Under the pieces are notes generated by a model, which saw nothing but the letters and a program-made list of their open reading frames with translations, was not told the origin of the DNA and ran no database searches. Positions 1-8,141 of a stretch of DNA of 64,000 nucleotides are shown piece by piece; the first letter of the stretch is position 1, and each line of letters begins with the position of its first letter. The translations under genes and the position numbers were made by a program. This DNA comes from Dietzia lutea (lineage in GTDB: Bacteria; Actinomycetota; Actinomycetes; Mycobacteriales; Mycobacteriaceae), in NCBI RefSeq assembly GCF_003096075.1, contig NZ_CP015449.1, positions 3,155,001-3,219,000 of the forward strand. Direction: 5' to 3'.

Positions 1-884
1 CGCACGGTGCGGCGAACCACAGTCCGGAGCAGGGGCCGTTCGAGGACCGCAAGGCCGCCAGCTGGCAGGCCTACTTCGAGTGGATGCCCGTGCGGCCGGA
101 GGCCCTGCGCGACGGCGGGCACCTCTACCGGCGGCTGCGGTGGGGCTCGCTGGCCGAGATCAGCATGCTTGACCTGCGGTCCTACCGTTCCGAGGAGCCG
201 GGCCGCTTCGACGGTCACGCCATCGACGTCACGGGCACCATGACCGGCGCCGATCAGTTCGAGTGGCTGGCCCGCGGCCTGAGCTCGTCGACCGCCCGGT
301 GGAACGTCATCGGCAACTCGGTGATGTTCTCACCGGTCCTCCTCCCGCCGCTCGAGCCGCGCACCACCGCTGCGCTCACCGAGCTGCTGGGCGCTCCCCG
401 CGAGGGCATCACCTACAACCCCGACCAGTGGGACGGCTACGCGGGCGAGCGCCGCCGCCTGATGGAGGTCATCCGCACTGCCGGGACCCGCAACACCGTG
501 TTCCTCACCGGTGACATCCACACCTCGTGGGCCATCGAGGTGCCGTTCGAGGCGGCGAACTACCCGGGAGCCGGTGTGGGGGCGATCGAGTTCGTGACCC
601 CGTCGATCACCAGTAACAACATCGACGACATGTTGAACCTGCCCGAGGGCAATCCGCTCTCGCAGACCGCACAGGCGGCACTCTCCCAGCTCAACCGACA
701 CGTGCGCTGTGTGGATCTGGACCGCCACGGCTTTACGGTGGTCGAGTTCACCACCGACTACGCGCACGCCGACTTCTGGGCGGTCGTCGCTCGCGAGGAG
801 CCGAACAGCGGCGCGTATCCGCTGGCCAGCTGGCGCAGTCGCCATGGCACGGACCAGCTGGAGCCCGTCGGTCCGCTTCCCTGA
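1..884 (+). CDS. PhoD-like alkaline phosphatase / phosphodiesterase, C-terminal part (5' end outside window)
   Basis: The reading frame is open from base 3, before the first in-window ATG at 84, so the gene begins upstream of the window and only the C-terminal ~293 residues are seen. The stretch WQAYFEWMPVR, the later TGDIHTSWAIEV and VEFVTPSITSNN are typical of the PhoD metallophosphatase family, secreted Ca/Fe-dependent enzymes that release phosphate from phosphomonoesters and diesters. TGDIHTSW contains the metal-binding Asp and His expected near the end of the catalytic domain. The Tat signal that PhoD proteins usually carry cannot be seen. Family assignment is firm; the substrate is not known. 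The stop TGA is at 882-884. Confidence 0.88.
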   Translation, partial: HGAANHSPEQGPFEDRKAASWQAYFEWMPVRPEALRDGGHLYRRLRWGSLAEISMLDLRSYRSEEPGRFDGHAIDVTGTMTGADQFEWLARGLSSSTARWNVIGNSVMFSPVLLPPLEPRTTAALTELLGAPREGITYNPDQWDGYAGERRRLMEVIRTAGTRNTVFLTGDIHTSWAIEVPFEAANYPGAGVGAIEFVTPSITSNNIDDMLNLPEGNPLSQTAQAALSQLNRHVRCVDLDRHGFTVVEFTTDYAHADFWAVVAREEPNSGAYPLASWRSRHGTDQLEPVGPLP

Positions 885-1002
885 TCCGTTGACGGGGCTG
901 CCGGGCTCCGCCCTGCACCCGCCGAGTCACAGGTTGGTCCGCTACGGTGGCGGGTCGACGCGGCCCGTCCGGGGCCGACGACGGGTGTATCGGGAGTAGT
1001 GG

Positions 1003-1590
1003 ATGACGACGAGCCAGCAGCCGCCCGCCGGGGAGCCGACCCCCGGAGGACGACCGGGCGGTGGCCCGAAGGGTGGGGCACGTCCGTCGGGTGACGGGCG
1101 GGTCGGTCGCCCGGGCCGGGGTGGTGTGCTCGCGGCGGTGGCCGTGGTGGCGCTGGTCGTGGTCGCCGCGGTCGCGTGGGCGTTCCTGGCCGGGCCGTTG
1201 TCGTCGTCGGCGCGGGCCGAGCGGGCTGTGGCCGAGACGCTGGAGCAGATGAGCTCGGCGGAGTCGTTCGACGAGTTCAACAGTCATATGTGCGCGGAGA
1301 ACCGGGTCCCGCAGGAGCTGGTGGACACGATCACCGCGTCGAGCGAGGCGACGGGGCCTGATCTCGATTCGATGTTCCGCGAGTCGATCGCGGGGTCGTT
1401 CCCGCAGGATCTCGAGGTGACCGGGGTCGAGATCGCCGACGGCGGCGCGGAGGCGATGGCGACGGTCGAATCCGAGTCGGACGGTTCCGTTCCGGAGCAG
1501 GTGCGGATGCGCGACGAGGACGGCGCCTGGAAGCTGTGCCAGCCCGGCGTCGGAATGGGCTCGGTGCCCGAGGACCAGCAGCCGGGCTGA
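1003..1590 (+). CDS. Single-pass membrane protein, DUF4878/NTF2-like candidate
   Basis: 195 residues. A Pro/Gly-rich basic cytoplasmic N-terminus (about 1-40) is followed by one hydrophobic segment (about 41-64) and an extracytoplasmic domain of about 130 residues with two cysteines, one in HMCAENR and one in WKLCQPG, that could form a disulfide. The plan (short tail, one helix, small acidic domain ending in a WKLC motif) is common among actinobacterial DUF4878-like lumazine-binding/NTF2-fold proteins, but the match is by general appearance only. No catalytic motif is visible. The ATG at 1003 follows a weak ribosome-binding region. It lies 118 bp after the phosphatase and converges with the HNH gene, 14 bp away. 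Confidence 0.7.
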   Translation: MTTSQQPPAGEPTPGGRPGGGPKGGARPSGDGRVGRPGRGGVLAAVAVVALVVVAAVAWAFLAGPLSSSARAERAVAETLEQMSSAESFDEFNSHMCAENRVPQELVDTITASSEATGPDLDSMFRESIAGSFPQDLEVTGVEIADGGAEAMATVESESDGSVPEQVRMRDEDGAWKLCQPGVGMGSVPEDQQPG

Positions 1591-1604
1591 TCGGGTCTGC
1601 CTGG

Positions 1605-3197
1605 TCACGCCGGCCGCCCTGGGCGTTCTGGCGACGTCGACTGCTCCGGCCTGTCGCCGCGGGAGGTGGCGCGCAGGGTGCCTTCGACGCCGGGCGGGTT
1701 GGTGAGGTGGCCGTCGTCGGCGATGAGTCGGTCGAGGTGTTGGTGCCAGCGGTGGTCGAGGATGCGGTCGCGGGCCTGGGCCAGGGGGCCATGGGGTCTG
1801 GTGTGGTGTTCGTGTCCGGTTTCGGTGATGATGGTCAGCTCGCCGAGGGGTCCTGCCCGGTAGGCGCAGTGGCCGAAGGTTCTCTCCCGGTGGTGTTTTC
1901 GGCACAGGCACACCAGGTTCCACTCGGCGGTCGGCCCGCCCAGGTCGGGACGCTGGTGGTCGAAGGCGATGACATGGTCGATCTCACAGTCGTGGGCGTC
2001 GACCGTGCAGCCGGGGTGGCGGCAGGTGCCGTCGCGTAGCCGGATCCGTTCGGCCAGGGCCGGGCTGATGCGGTACTTCAGCGCGGCGTCGGGGGTGTCC
2101 TCGGTGCCGGGTTGCGGGTCGAGCAGTTCGAACCGGACTTTCGCGTCGCCGCCGGAGAGCAGTTCCTCGCAGAGCCAGTCGAAGCTGGCGTAGGCGCCAG
2201 TGACGAACTCCACGCGGTTGGGCAGGCCCTGGGCGATGCTGTCGATCACCGAGATCCGCACCGGTTGGTCGGTGCCCCACGAGGCCCCCAGCGGCGCACC
2301 ACCGCCATCGGTGTCGGCGGCGGTGGCGGTCGCGCCTGCGGTGGCCGGGTCGGCCGCACTGTTGTCGGCCGGGTGGTCGGGTGGGGGGTCTGCGATGTCG
2401 GTGGTGTTGGGGTCGCCGAGTGCGACCAGGGCGTCGGCGCGTAGTTGGTCGCGGGTGCGGGGGTGGCCGGTCTCGGCGGCGGCGCGGGCGGCGGCGTCGA
2501 TGCGGCGGCGCAGTTTCTCGGCGTCCCCGGAGGGCAGGTGGGCCCACATGCTGGTCATGCCGTCGCGTTCGGGGCGGAACCGCACGGTACGCTTGTCGGC
2601 GGCCGCGTCGACGGCGTCGCCGGCGCCTTGGGGGTCGTGGCGTTCGCGGGAGGCGTCGACGGTGGTGTCCAGGGCGGTGCGGCTGGGTCGGTGACCGCCG
2701 GCCAGGTCACGGGCCAGGCGGGCCACGACATCGGATTCGACGCCGCCGATGATGTCGTCGGGGATCGAGGCCAGGCGGCAGGCGGCGTCGATGGCCAACT
2801 GCTCGGGCAGCAGCCCCCGCTCGACGGCCTCGCGCAGGCGGGGCAGGCGGGTGTGGATCTGCACGCCGGCGGTGACCAGGTGGCGGGCGTGCCAGCCGGT
2901 CATCGCCAGTGCCGCGGCGAGGTGGTGGCGGGCCCGGTCGGCCGGATCCAGGCGGGCATGCGCGGGACGGGCATCGGCGCCCGGCTCGCCGTGGGCGGCC
3001 TCGTCCAGGGACTTGAAGCTCTCGACCAGCAGGTGCGCGGCATGCAGCCGAGTGGCTCCCGCCAGGTTCTGCGCCAGCGTCACCGACCGCGCCACCTCGC
3101 TCAGCGCGGACGCGTCCAACAACTCCAACGGCTCGTCCACCGCGCGCAGCGCGCCGAGACCGAACGCCCTCGTCGTCGTCGTATCCAACCCCGTCAC
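1605..3197 (-). CDS. DUF222 / HNH endonuclease domain protein (13E12 repeat family)
   Basis: About 530 residues from a GTG at 3197. The N-terminal two-thirds is the helical DUF222 domain; the C-terminal part has an HNH nuclease motif (about 392-441) with zinc-type pairs CRHPGC and CLCRKHH around the central EIDHVIAFDH. This is the architecture of the actinobacterial 13E12 repeat family, multicopy proteins presumed to be nucleases of mobile origin. An Ala/Asp/Thr-rich linker lies between the domains. The frame stays open upstream to 3440, but a strong terminator (3303-3338) and a promoter (3235-3263) make those starts unlikely; GTG 3197 or an ATG at 3290 remain possible. Its true role is unknown. 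Confidence 0.85.
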   Translation of the reverse strand: MTGLDTTTTRAFGLGALRAVDEPLELLDASALSEVARSVTLAQNLAGATRLHAAHLLVESFKSLDEAAHGEPGADARPAHARLDPADRARHHLAAALAMTGWHARHLVTAGVQIHTRLPRLREAVERGLLPEQLAIDAACRLASIPDDIIGGVESDVVARLARDLAGGHRPSRTALDTTVDASRERHDPQGAGDAVDAAADKRTVRFRPERDGMTSMWAHLPSGDAEKLRRRIDAAARAAAETGHPRTRDQLRADALVALGDPNTTDIADPPPDHPADNSAADPATAGATATAADTDGGGAPLGASWGTDQPVRISVIDSIAQGLPNRVEFVTGAYASFDWLCEELLSGGDAKVRFELLDPQPGTEDTPDAALKYRISPALAERIRLRDGTCRHPGCTVDAHDCEIDHVIAFDHQRPDLGGPTAEWNLVCLCRKHHRERTFGHCAYRAGPLGELTIITETGHEHHTRPHGPLAQARDRILDHRWHQHLDRLIADDGHLTNPPGVEGTLRATSRGDRPEQSTSPERPGRPA

Positions 3198-3234
3198 CCC
3201 CGCCCGCGTCGCAGCTCTATCGAACTTGTGATCG

Positions 3235-3263
3235 ATTCTACTGCCGCTACCAGGCCCGCACAA
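3235..3263 (-). promoter_or_regulatory. Sigma-A-type promoter for the DUF222/HNH gene
   Basis: On the minus strand TTGTGC (3258-3263) and TAGAAT (3235-3240) are separated by exactly 17 bp, a good vegetative promoter. Transcription would begin near 3228, about 30 bases before the GTG at 3197, which supports that start over the longer open frame. Confidence 0.55.
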
Positions 3264-3302
3264 GCGTTCGACACAGCCGCCCCTCAACATGCCCGCAGAC
3301 GA

Positions 3303-3338
3303 CAGCGGCGCCCCTCCCACACGGGAGGGGCGCCGCTG
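3303..3338 (-). terminator. Hairpin terminator after fba
   Basis: A perfect 16-bp GC-rich stem (arms 3303-3318 and 3323-3338) with a 4-base ACAC loop sits 60 bp beyond the fba stop and before the HNH gene promoter. No U-tract follows, as is usual in high-GC actinobacteria. Confidence 0.75.
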
Positions 3339-3397
3339 ACCGGGCCAACCGGGCATACCGGGCCGAACGTGCCTGGCGAGCCAACCGACTAAGGGCG

Positions 3398-4435
3398 TCA
3401 GGCGCCCTTGGACTTGCCCGCCGACTTCAGGTCGTTGCACGCCTCGACCACGCGCTCGGACATGGCCTGCTCGGCCTTCTTGAGGTAGGAGCGGGGGTCG
3501 TAGGTCTTCTTGTTGCCGACGTCGCCGTCGACCTTGAGCACGCCGTCGTAGTTGCTGAACATGTGCGCGGCGATGGGCCGGGTGAAGGCGTACTGCGTGT
3601 CGGTGTCGACGTTCATCTTGATGACGCCGTAGCTCAGCGCCTCCTCGATCTCGCTCTTCGCCGAGCCCGAACCGCCGTGGAAGACGAAGTCGAACGGCAG
3701 GTCGCCCTCGTTCAGACCCAGCTTCTCGACCGCGACCTCCTGGCCCATCTTGAGGACCTCGGGCTTGAGCTTGACGTTGCCCGGCTTGTAGACGCCGTGG
3801 ACGTTGCCGAAGGTGGCGGCCAGCAGGTAGCGCTGGCCGGTGTTGCCGGCGCCGAGCGCGTCGATGGTCGCCTCGAAGTCCTCACGCGTGGTGTAGAGCT
3901 TCTCGTTGATCTCGTTCTCGACACCGTCCTCCTCGCCGCCGACGACGCCGATCTCGATCTCGAGGATCTGCTTGGCCTTGGCCGTCTTCTCGAGGAGCTC
4001 CTTGGCGATCTCGAGGTTGCGGTCGAGCGGCGTGGCCGAGCCGTCCCACATGTGCGACTGGAACAGCGGGTTCTCGCCGCGGTCCACGCGCTCCTGGGAG
4101 ATCTCGATGAGCGGGCGGACGAAGCCGTCCAGCTTGTCCTCGGGGCAGTGGTCGGTGTGCAGCGCCACGAGGACGTCGTACTTGGCCGCCACCACGTGGG
4201 CGAACTCGGCCAGGGCCACCGCGCCGGTGACCATGTCCTTGAGGTTCAGGCCGGAGCCGAACTCGGAGCCACCGGTGGAGAACTGGATGATGCCGTCGGA
4301 ACCCGCGTCCGCGAAGCCCTTGATGGCGGCGTTGATGGTCTCCGAGGAGGTGCAGTTGATCGCGGGGTACGCGAAACCCTCCCGGCGGGCTCGGTCGAGC
4401 ATGTCCTTGTACTGTTCGGGAGTTGCGATGGGCAT
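3398..4435 (-). CDS. fba: Class II fructose-1,6-bisphosphate aldolase
   Basis: 345 residues, full length for the class IIA enzyme of actinobacteria (M. tuberculosis Rv0363c type). It cleaves fructose 1,6-bisphosphate to dihydroxyacetone phosphate and glyceraldehyde 3-phosphate in glycolysis and runs in reverse in gluconeogenesis. HTDHCP (residues 93-98) holds the catalytic Asp95 and zinc ligand His96; FHGGSGS and NVDTDTQYAF are the phosphate-binding and substrate motifs. The ATG is preceded by a clear GGAGGAG site about 6 bases upstream. It appears monocistronic, with 210 bp upstream free of genes and a strong hairpin downstream. Identification is secure. Confidence 0.97.
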   Translation of the reverse strand: MPIATPEQYKDMLDRARREGFAYPAINCTSSETINAAIKGFADAGSDGIIQFSTGGSEFGSGLNLKDMVTGAVALAEFAHVVAAKYDVLVALHTDHCPEDKLDGFVRPLIEISQERVDRGENPLFQSHMWDGSATPLDRNLEIAKELLEKTAKAKQILEIEIGVVGGEEDGVENEINEKLYTTREDFEATIDALGAGNTGQRYLLAATFGNVHGVYKPGNVKLKPEVLKMGQEVAVEKLGLNEGDLPFDFVFHGGSGSAKSEIEEALSYGVIKMNVDTDTQYAFTRPIAAHMFSNYDGVLKVDGDVGNKKTYDPRSYLKKAEQAMSERVVEACNDLKSAGKSKGA

Positions 4436-4645
4436 GTGGTCTCCTCCGGTGGTTCAGTTCTGGTGCGGATGGCCTCGGCCGGGGCGCCGGCGCCGTTGTG
4501 ACGGCGGGCGCACCCCACCAGACTAGGCCAGCCCCACCGCGCCCACCCGGGAGCCGCGCGGCGCCGCCCTCGACAGGGCGGGGACGACTCCCTCGACGAG
4601 GCGGGGCGGGGCCGCCCGGCAGCCGCGCCGCGCCGGCCGGAGCGG

Positions 4646-5641
4646 TCACCCCGGGAGAAGTCCCGCGAACGCCGCGTCGGCCCGCGCGAGCGCGTCCCGG
4701 TCGTAGGTCGACGTCGCCGCCATGATCTCATCGGCGCCCGTGCGCTCGACGAGAGCGGCGATCTCCCCGGCCACCTTCTCCGCGTCTCCGTGGACGGCGG
4801 TGCCCATCCACTCCTCCATCCGCCGGAGCTGCTGGGGCCGGAACTTCCGGTCCAGGATCTCCCCGACCGGCAGCAGAGGTCCGAACGCGCCGGTCTCGCG
4901 TGACTCGGCCATCGCCCACGACTCCGGAAGCAGCAACTCCCGTGCGGCGTCGGTCGAGTCGGCGATCATCACCTCGAGGCTCACCACGACATAGGGCTCG
5001 GAGGCGGCCCCGCCCGGCCGGAACGACTCCCGGTAGCGCTCCAACGGCGTCGGGTCGGCCAGCAGGCGCGGGCCGCCGACGACGACCGGCAGGCCGGCGC
5101 GGGCGGCGACCTCCAGGCCGCGACCGGTGGCCAGCACGAACATCGGTGGCGGGTCCTCCACCACCGGCAGCGCGGTGACGGGGCCGCGGCCGTGGAGGAA
5201 GTCCCGCACGGCGGTGATGTCGCGGTCGAACGCGTCGGTGTCGTACTCGCTCACACCGAGCGCCTCGCGGACCGGGGCGGTGAAGCCGAGCGACCGGCCG
5301 ACGCCGAGGTCGATGCGGCCCGGGTGCATGGCCTCGAGCATGGCGAACTGCTCGGCCACGACCAGCGGGCGGTGATTGGGCAGCATCACCCCGCCCGAGC
5401 CGAGCCTGATGCGCGCCGTGCGGGCGGCGGCGGCCGCGATGAGAAGCGGCGGGCTGCCGCTCGCGATGCCGGGGACGGCGTGGTGCTCGGCGGTCCAGTA
5501 CCGGTGCAGGCCCAGCTCGTCGGCGTGCTCGGCGCGGCGCAGCGTCGCCTCGATCGCCTCTACGTGGGACTCACCGTCGCGGGTCCGGGACCTGGCCAAC
5601 ACGGACAGTCGGAGCGAATCCGGCAGAGCGATGGGGGCCAC
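4646..5641 (-). CDS. LLM-class flavin-dependent oxidoreductase (luciferase-like, MsnO8 type)
   Basis: 331 residues in the bacterial luciferase-like fold. The opening LRLSVLARSRTRDG, the RYWTAEHH motif, the RIRLGSGGVMLPNH segment and RIDLGVGR are hallmarks of the subgroup of LLM-class monooxygenases named after MsnO8. These use reduced FMN or F420 and oxygen on small substrates; the substrate here cannot be told. The first codon is GTG at 5641 with only a weak G-rich site upstream. It is separated from fba by 210 bp and from the upstream small membrane protein by 66 bp, on the same strand, and has no pathway neighbours that suggest a role. Confidence 0.82.
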   Translation of the reverse strand: MAPIALPDSLRLSVLARSRTRDGESHVEAIEATLRRAEHADELGLHRYWTAEHHAVPGIASGSPPLLIAAAAARTARIRLGSGGVMLPNHRPLVVAEQFAMLEAMHPGRIDLGVGRSLGFTAPVREALGVSEYDTDAFDRDITAVRDFLHGRGPVTALPVVEDPPPMFVLATGRGLEVAARAGLPVVVGGPRLLADPTPLERYRESFRPGGAASEPYVVVSLEVMIADSTDAARELLLPESWAMAESRETGAFGPLLPVGEILDRKFRPQQLRRMEEWMGTAVHGDAEKVAGEIAALVERTGADEIMAATSTYDRDALARADAAFAGLLPG

Positions 5642-5707
5642 GACCCCACCGTAGCGGCGTCCGCCACACGGGCGGTCCCGCGTGCTGCCGGGTCCGGCCG
5701 CCCGGGA

Positions 5708-5881
5708 TCATGCTCCCCGCCATCGGAGCGCGACGACCGTCGCGCCGATGACCACGAGGACGCCGATCCCCTGCAGCCCCGGGGAATCGTCGGCCTCGCC
5801 GAGCACGATCGCCGCCCCGCCCAGCGCGAGCAGCGCCAGGACGCCGACCAGGACCGCCAGGAACACCACCGCGTTCCTCAT
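5708..5881 (-). CDS. Small two-helix membrane protein
   Basis: 57 residues starting at ATG 5881, which overlaps the stop of the upstream XRE regulator as ATGA. Two hydrophobic stretches (roughly residues 3-26 and 37-52) are separated by a short acidic loop. A longer frame would begin at 5899 but would run inside the regulator. The tight coupling suggests it is made with the XRE and DUF2975 proteins. No family is recognised; similar tiny membrane proteins often accompany such regulator pairs. Confidence 0.6.
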   Translation of the reverse strand: MRNAVVFLAVLVGVLALLALGGAAIVLGEADDSPGLQGIGVLVVIGATVVALRWRGA

Positions 5882-6090
5882 TCCTCGTCCTCCACCCATT
5901 CCAGCAGGTCACCGGGCTGACACTCGAGCACCCGGCACATGGCTTCGAGCGTGCTGAACCGCACCGCCTTGGCCCGCCCGTTCTTCAGCACCGACACGTT
6001 GGCGGGCGTCAGGCCCACCTTCTCGGCGAACTCGCCGACGCTCATCTTGCGCCTGGCGAGTTCCACGTCGATCCGCACGACGATCGGCAT
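5878..6090 (-). CDS. XRE/Cro-type helix-turn-helix regulator (YozG-like)
   Basis: 70 residues consisting almost wholly of one Cro/C1 helix-turn-helix: MSVGEFAEKVGLTPANVS is the helix-turn-helix core and RFSTLEAMCRVLECQPGDLL the following helices. It overlaps the last base of the DUF2975 gene. Pairs of a DUF2975 membrane protein and a tiny XRE regulator (YoaS/YozG in Bacillus subtilis) are widespread. The likely role is autoregulation of this three-gene unit; a real signal is unknown. Confidence 0.85.
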   Translation of the reverse strand: MPIVVRIDVELARRKMSVGEFAEKVGLTPANVSVLKNGRAKAVRFSTLEAMCRVLECQPGDLLEWVEDEE

Positions 6091-6569
6091 CAGACCACCG
6101 TGTCCATCTCGGAGCGCAGGCCGGTGGCCTGCCGGAGGAGGGCGCGCATGACGACCATGAGCAGCGCCGCGACGGTGATGATGACGACGACGACGAAGAG
6201 CAGCAGCGGCAGGCCGGGGTCATCCGCCGTGAATCCGACCAGGGCGAGCACCACCACGAGCATGGCCCAGGCGGCGACGATCGCCCCGAGGATCACGTCG
6301 ACCCACTTCAGGGAGGCGTCGGTGAAGATGCGGTCGGATTCGACGAGGGACAGCAGTTTCCACGTGGCCACCACCACGACCTGGATGCACACCACCCAGT
6401 AGATGGACACGGCCGTGAGCGGCCACCGCAGGTGCGCGGACCCGGGGTTCGTCTCGGCCATGTGGGCGAACTGCCCCGGCAGCGACATCACCTCCAGCAG
6501 GAGGAGCACGGCGAACAGCACCACGAGGAAGATCCGGAGCGGCAGGACCGCCCGCCTTTCGATGTTCAT
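6090..6569 (-). CDS. DUF2975 family membrane protein
   Basis: 159 residues with four predicted transmembrane helices (about 10-30, 50-70, 90-113 and 120-142), the pattern of DUF2975. The characteristic loop ESDRIFTDASLKWVD sits between helices 2 and 3. It is the first gene of a tightly overlapped unit with the XRE regulator and a small membrane protein. The ATG at 6569 lies about 6 bases after a good -10 box, so the transcript may be leaderless. No biochemical function is established for the family; a sensor or regulator-sequestering role is an inference from the neighbour. Confidence 0.85.
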   Translation of the reverse strand: MNIERRAVLPLRIFLVVLFAVLLLLEVMSLPGQFAHMAETNPGSAHLRWPLTAVSIYWVVCIQVVVVATWKLLSLVESDRIFTDASLKWVDVILGAIVAAWAMLVVVLALVGFTADDPGLPLLLFVVVVIITVAALLMVVMRALLRQATGLRSEMDTVV

Positions 6570-6575
6570 ACACCG

Positions 6576-6604
6576 ACTATGGACCGAAACCTATCGAGAA
6601 TCAA
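6576..6604 (-). promoter_or_regulatory. Promoter of the DUF2975/XRE module
   Basis: On the minus strand TTGATT (6599-6604) and CATAGT (6576-6581) lie 17 bp apart, ending just before the ATG at 6569. It overlaps the stop codon of the upstream methyltransferase gene, so the module probably has its own, leaderless transcript. Confidence 0.5.
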
Positions 6605-7293
6605 TAGGCAGCGTGCTCCCGGATCCAGGCGTGCATGGCGATGCCGGCGGCGACGCCCGCGTTGATCGAGCGGGTCGAGCCGAACTGGGCGATCGAGACC
6701 GTGCGGGCCGCGCGCAGGCGGGCGTCGTCGCTCACGCCTGGACCCTCCTGGCCGAACAGCAGGACGCACTCGCGCGGCAGGCTCACCGCCTCGAGCGGCT
6801 CGGCGCCGGGGAGATTGTCGACGGCGACGACCGGCAGCCCCTCGGTCGCGGCCCATTCCATGAGGGCGCCGACGTCGTCGTGGTGCCGCAGGTGCTGGTA
6901 GCGGTCGGTCACCATGGCGCCGCGGCGGTTCCAGCGGCGGCGGCCCACGATGTGCACCTCGGCCGCCAGGAAGGCGTTGGCCGTGCGCACGACGGTGCCG
7001 ATGTTGGCGTCGTGGCCGAAGTTCTCGATCGCCACGTGGAACGGGTGCCGGCGCGTGTCGAGGTCGGCGACGATCGCCTCGCGCCGCCAGTAGCGGTAGC
7101 GGTCGACGACGTTGCGGCGGTCGCCGGCGTCGAGCAGCTCGGGGTCCCAGGTCTCGCCCGTCGGGCGGGGCTCGCCGGGGTGCTCGACCTCCCACGGGCC
7201 CACGCCGACCACGCCGTCGCCCCACTCGGTCGGCCCGGGCGCGGGCTCGCCGGGTTCCGCCGGCCCGGGCGCGGGCTCGCCGGCCTCCGTCAC
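6601..7293 (-). CDS. TrmH/SpoU-family RNA 2'-O-methyltransferase
   Basis: 230 residues from a GTG at 7293 that overlaps the stop of the SDR gene (GTGA). The three SPOUT motifs are plain: NIGTVVRTANAF, LLFGQEGPGVSDD and SINAGVAAGIAMHAW, which together form the S-adenosylmethionine-binding knot and position the 2'-OH of tRNA or rRNA. The N-terminal ~25 residues contain a duplicated GEPAPGP element, a small in-frame DNA repeat, and are unlikely to be structured. The M. tuberculosis counterpart near pyrE is Rv0380c. It is the last gene of the pyrE operon. The exact RNA target is not predictable. Confidence 0.88.
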   Translation of the reverse strand: MTEAGEPAPGPAEPGEPAPGPTEWGDGVVGVGPWEVEHPGEPRPTGETWDPELLDAGDRRNVVDRYRYWRREAIVADLDTRRHPFHVAIENFGHDANIGTVVRTANAFLAAEVHIVGRRRWNRRGAMVTDRYQHLRHHDDVGALMEWAATEGLPVVAVDNLPGAEPLEAVSLPRECVLLFGQEGPGVSDDARLRAARTVSIAQFGSTRSINAGVAAGIAMHAWIREHAAY

Positions 7294-8141
7294 GAGGTGA
7301 GGCGCTTGTTGGTCAGCCGGGTGAGGCGTCCCGGCGCGACCTGCGACGCGAGGTACATCGCGGTGGCCTGCGTGCCGACCGGGCGGTGGACCTCGCGGCC
7401 AAACGCTCCGCGGATCCGGCCGAGCAGGCCGCGCGGCGTGCGGCGGGTCTGCTCGGCGAGGTCGAGGATCTCGCCGGCGACGTCGCCCTCGGTCAGACGG
7501 ACGCCCATGTTGCGCATGCCCGCGGTGTCGACGCCGGAGAGCATCTCGGTACCCACGTAGAGCGGCCACACCGAGCACACGCGGATCCCGTGCCGGGACC
7601 ACTCCAGGTCGAGCGCCTCGGTGATGCCGCGGACGGCGAACTTGGTGGCCGAGTAGGTGGCCATCTCGGCCTGGCCGTAGATCGCCGACGCCGAGCACAG
7701 GTTGACCACGGTTGGCGCAGACGACGCCTGCAGGTACGGGAAGGCCGCGCGACAGCCGTAGAGCACGCCCTTGACGTTGACGTCGACCAGCGCCGAGTCC
7801 TTCTCGTAGCTCGCGTCCATGAACGGCGTGCCGTACAACAGCCCGGCGTTGTTGACCAGCACGTCCAGCGCCCCGCCGCTGCGGCCGGTGAGCTCGGCGA
7901 GCGCGGCCTCCCACGCGGCGGGGTCGGTGACGTCGAGCGCGCCGGTGACGAACCGGTCGTCGCCCTCGGCCCATGCGCACGGCTGCAGGTCGTACGCGCC
8001 GACGAGGTAACCGGCGTCGGCGAACCGGCGGGCCGTGGCCTCACCGATCCCCCGCCCGGCGCCGGTCACGAGGACGGTGCGCACGGCCGCTCCCGCGGCC
8101 CCGCCCGCAGCCCCGCCTTCCGAGCCCGGCCCGGCGCTCAC
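7290..8141 (-). CDS. Short-chain dehydrogenase/reductase
   Basis: 283 residues from GTG 8141, which overlaps the stop of the upstream yhhN-type gene. After a ~20-residue Gly/Ala-rich leader comes the Rossmann motif TGAGRGIGEATA, the NNAG motif (VNNAGLLYG), the catalytic Ser in LCSASAIYG and the YSATK active-site Tyr/Lys. The family reduces or oxidises carbonyl/hydroxyl groups with NAD(P)H; the substrate is unknown. GTGA overlaps on both sides mean it is translationally coupled within the pyrE operon. The Gly/Ala leader may be an extension, since an alternative start just before RTVLVTGAG cannot be excluded. Confidence 0.88.
   Translation of the reverse strand: MSAGPGSEGGAAGGAAGAAVRTVLVTGAGRGIGEATARRFADAGYLVGAYDLQPCAWAEGDDRFVTGALDVTDPAAWEAALAELTGRSGGALDVLVNNAGLLYGTPFMDASYEKDSALVDVNVKGVLYGCRAAFPYLQASSAPTVVNLCSASAIYGQAEMATYSATKFAVRGITEALDLEWSRHGIRVCSVWPLYVGTEMLSGVDTAGMRNMGVRLTEGDVAGEILDLAEQTRRTPRGLLGRIRGAFGREVHRPVGTQATAMYLASQVAPGRLTRLTNKRLTS

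Noticed and set aside
748-1923. A 391-codon minus-strand frame covering the end of the phosphatase gene and the small membrane protein.
   Set aside because: Arg/Pro/His-rich translation typical of antisense GC-rich DNA; both plus-strand genes are better supported.
1605-3440. The HNH gene as evidence of an active mobile element.
   Set aside because: No terminal repeats, transposase or target duplication are visible. The 13E12 family is multicopy, but this copy has no recognisable element boundaries.
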